Assembly (NCBI GenBank): GCA_002825465.1
Contig: PJER01000113.1
Location: 1 to 6,544, forward strand
Direction of reading: 5' to 3'
From: Candidatus Thorarchaeota archaeon MP8T_1
GTDB taxonomy: Archaea; Asgardarchaeota; Thorarchaeia; Thorarchaeales; Thorarchaeaceae
DNA: 6,544 nt
Shown: piece after piece, positions 5,469-6,544 of the stretch
Layout of the letters: each line of letters starts with the position of its first letter
How positions within the stretch are numbered: the first letter of the stretch is position 1
Notes under the pieces: generated by a model
The model's database searches: none
What the model was told of the DNA's origin: nothing
What the model saw: the letters and a program-made list of their open reading frames with translations, nothing else
Translations under genes and position numbers: made by a program

Positions 5469-5496
5469 TTTCATGTAACGACAAATATGTAAGAGT

Positions 5497-5514
5497 ATTA
5501 CACGTTAGTGTAAT
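5497..5514. promoter_or_regulatory. Perfect 7+7 inverted repeat, candidate operator or leader hairpin
   Basis: ATTACAC and GTGTAAT are perfect complements around the spacer GTTA. The element starts just after the predicted transcription start of the ARPP-1 gene and abuts its ribosome site. The half-site RTGTAA recurs in the same direction at 5473-5478 and 5487-5492. This fits an operator for a dimeric regulator such as the adjacent ribbon-helix-helix protein. A 7-bp RNA hairpin acting on translation is the alternative. Confidence 0.55.
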
Positions 5515-5520
5515 GGTGGA
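5515..5520 (+). promoter_or_regulatory. Ribosome-binding site of the ARPP-1 gene
   Basis: GGTGGA lies six bases before the ATG at 5527 and selects it over the out-of-frame ATG at 5513, which lies inside the inverted repeat. Confidence 0.6.
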
Positions 5521-5526
5521 AAGTAA

Positions 5527-6504
5527 ATGTCAGTAATACATGCCGCACATCACATCCGCAGGTTTGCGGATGAAATACTACAGCAGACTGACTTCAGCCT
5601 TGAAGGACCAATTTCGTATAGTGGTCTTTCATTGATACCGATTGTCCCAATAACGGAGTCCGTTCTAAGTGATGGATTTGTAAATGCTGCAGAAGCATTT
5701 GAAGTAGGACATCTTGTAATTACTGAAGCCGGTGATGCTGTCAACACAATAATTGCAAAGAATACAGGAATGAAACCAATTCTTATCGAAGATTCTGAGG
5801 TTCTTGTTGCTCCAAGCAGCCAAGACCGAATAGTTGTATCGAGTGTCATATTGCAACCAGGAGAAGAGAAGAGAATCCCGGTAAAGTGTGTCCATGCACC
5901 TCATGGTCTCAATCATGGAGCAGGATTCCACTCCACTGGAGCAGGTTCTCTAGAATTGAAACGCAAGGTCAGGCAGATGAAATATTGTTCTATCATGACT
6001 GATGTTGAGCATTATAGACCTGAGACCGCTGTTGATCAAGGGGAAGTCTGGAACGAGGTTGAACGTTATTGTAAGACTTTAGGAATGGACGACCCAACCA
6101 AATACACTGATGCACTAGCAAGAGTACAGGAGAGAGCTACTGAGGTCGCTCGGGAGATTAGAGGAAGTCTTCCTGAGAACACCTGTGGAGTCATTGTTGT
6201 CGATTCCAAAGGAGATGCAGTTGCTTTTGAAATGTACAGGAGACCTCAGTCCTTCAACAAACGAGCAGGATATTTGGAATCCCTTACAGTAGAGCTCTTT
6301 GATATCGAGAAGAAACCTCTCGAGGGGGAAGCCGCATGGAGTAGTGCACTCCAACTGCTGCTAAAGATGAAAGAGATAGATGACGATAGCGTCGCATCAA
6401 AGAACGACTCTGAGAGTGCTATTATTGGACTTGATGAGTTAAGGGGAGAAGCTGTTCTCGCACCGGGTAGTGAGTCGATTCTCTACTGTTCACTCAGCCT
6501 GTAA
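5527..6504 (+). CDS. ARPP-1-like domain protein (DUF6569 type), function unknown
   Basis: The 325-residue protein resembles the ARPP-1 family, named for association with ADP-ribosylglycohydrolases and rhodanese-phosphatases; its biochemical role is not established. Supporting features are LSLIPIVPI at 34-42, the NAAEAFEVGHLVITEAG block at 53-69, KNTGMKPILIEDSEVL at 78-93, SSQDRIVVSSVILQPGEEKRIPVKCVH at 97-123 (comparable to the family's QNR...iPVsCvE core), and a C-terminal GVIVVDSKGDAVAFEMYRRPQSFNK unit at about 220-245. After the core comes a Cys/His-rich segment (Cys121, His123, His126, His130, His135), a possible metal site. No signal peptide or membrane span is seen, so it is probably cytosolic. 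The start is supported by GGTGGA. The gene is divergent from a ribbon-helix-helix gene and probably under its control. It ends in a strong hairpin and appears to be transcribed alone. Family assignment is by recalled motif pattern only. Confidence 0.75.
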   Translation: MSVIHAAHHIRRFADEILQQTDFSLEGPISYSGLSLIPIVPITESVLSDGFVNAAEAFEVGHLVITEAGDAVNTIIAKNTGMKPILIEDSEVLVAPSSQDRIVVSSVILQPGEEKRIPVKCVHAPHGLNHGAGFHSTGAGSLELKRKVRQMKYCSIMTDVEHYRPETAVDQGEVWNEVERYCKTLGMDDPTKYTDALARVQERATEVAREIRGSLPENTCGVIVVDSKGDAVAFEMYRRPQSFNKRAGYLESLTVELFDIEKKPLEGEAAWSSALQLLLKMKEIDDDSVASKNDSESAIIGLDELRGEAVLAPGSESILYCSLSL

Positions 6505-6509
6505 GGGAC

Positions 6510-6544
6510 AAAGCTATAGGGGTTATCCCTATAGCTTTTCTTTT
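6510..6544 (+). terminator. Intrinsic-terminator-like hairpin with T-tract
   Basis: A perfect 12-bp stem (AAAGCTATAGGG paired with CCCTATAGCTTT) with a 5-base loop GTTAT starts six bases after the ARPP-1 stop and is followed by TCTTTT at the window edge. In a bacterium this would be a classic Rho-independent terminator. Archaeal termination usually needs only a T-run, so the strong stem is notable if the organism is archaeal. It may also stabilise the 3' end, or terminate a convergent gene beyond the window. Confidence 0.75.

Noticed and set aside
5550..5931. Minus-strand open frames of 99 and 88 aa opposite the ARPP-1 gene
   Set aside because: They overlap each other and a long conserved gene; one is Cys/Tyr-rich without a pattern. 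Both are judged shadows.
1..6544. Mobile element, CRISPR array, toxin-antitoxin or defence island
   Set aside because: No transposase, integrase, nuclease, direct-repeat array or recognised toxin is present. The ribbon-helix-helix protein has no small toxin partner beside it: its neighbours are a full AAC(3)-family enzyme and a 325-aa ARPP-1 protein.

Overview
This window most likely comes from an archaeon, with an Asgard lineage such as Thorarchaeia as a plausible guess. The reasons are a Zn-ribbon fused to a Yip1-type membrane domain, TATA-like boxes about 25-30 bases before several starts, some genes that look leaderless, an AGGTGAT ribosome-binding site, and a small ribbon-helix-helix-like protein. 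This is judged from sequence character only. One feature, a bacterial-looking intrinsic-terminator hairpin at the right edge, is atypical for archaea. No rRNA, tRNA, CRISPR array, insertion sequence or integrase is visible, and no gap between genes exceeds about 120 bases.

Layout from left to right. A nucleoside 2-deoxyribosyltransferase-family enzyme (+, about 33-461) runs convergently into a small orphan helical protein (-, 456-725). Upstream of the latter on the minus strand lie a Zn-ribbon/Yip1 membrane protein (-, 788-1645) and a PaaI-like hotdog thioesterase (-, 1689-2144); these three could be one minus-strand unit in the order thioesterase, Yip1, orphan. A divergent spacer leads to a membrane-anchored SGNH/GDSL hydrolase (+, 2243-3079). 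This converges with a GNAT acetyltransferase (-, 3076-3624), the two sharing a palindromic CTAG for their stop codons. Another divergent spacer leads to peptide-methionine (R)-S-oxide reductase MsrB (+, 3744-4136) and an AAC(3)-family N-acetyltransferase (+, 4215-5063). A ribbon-helix-helix-like protein (-, 5068-5412) is divergent from a stand-alone ARPP-1-like protein (+, 5527-6504), which is followed by a strong hairpin terminator candidate.

Most of the window is a set of unlinked single-gene or short units: small-molecule transferases and hydrolases plus one oxidative-damage repair enzyme. The part that looks like a linked system is the last 1.5 kb. There, a putative DNA-binding protein and an ARPP-1 protein share a compact divergent promoter region. 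It holds back-to-back TATA-like boxes, a perfect 7+7 inverted repeat directly before the ribosome-binding site of the ARPP-1 gene, and further copies of the same TGTAA half-site. The ARPP-1 protein also carries a Cys/His-rich segment that could bind a metal. The function of this pair is not established from the sequence.
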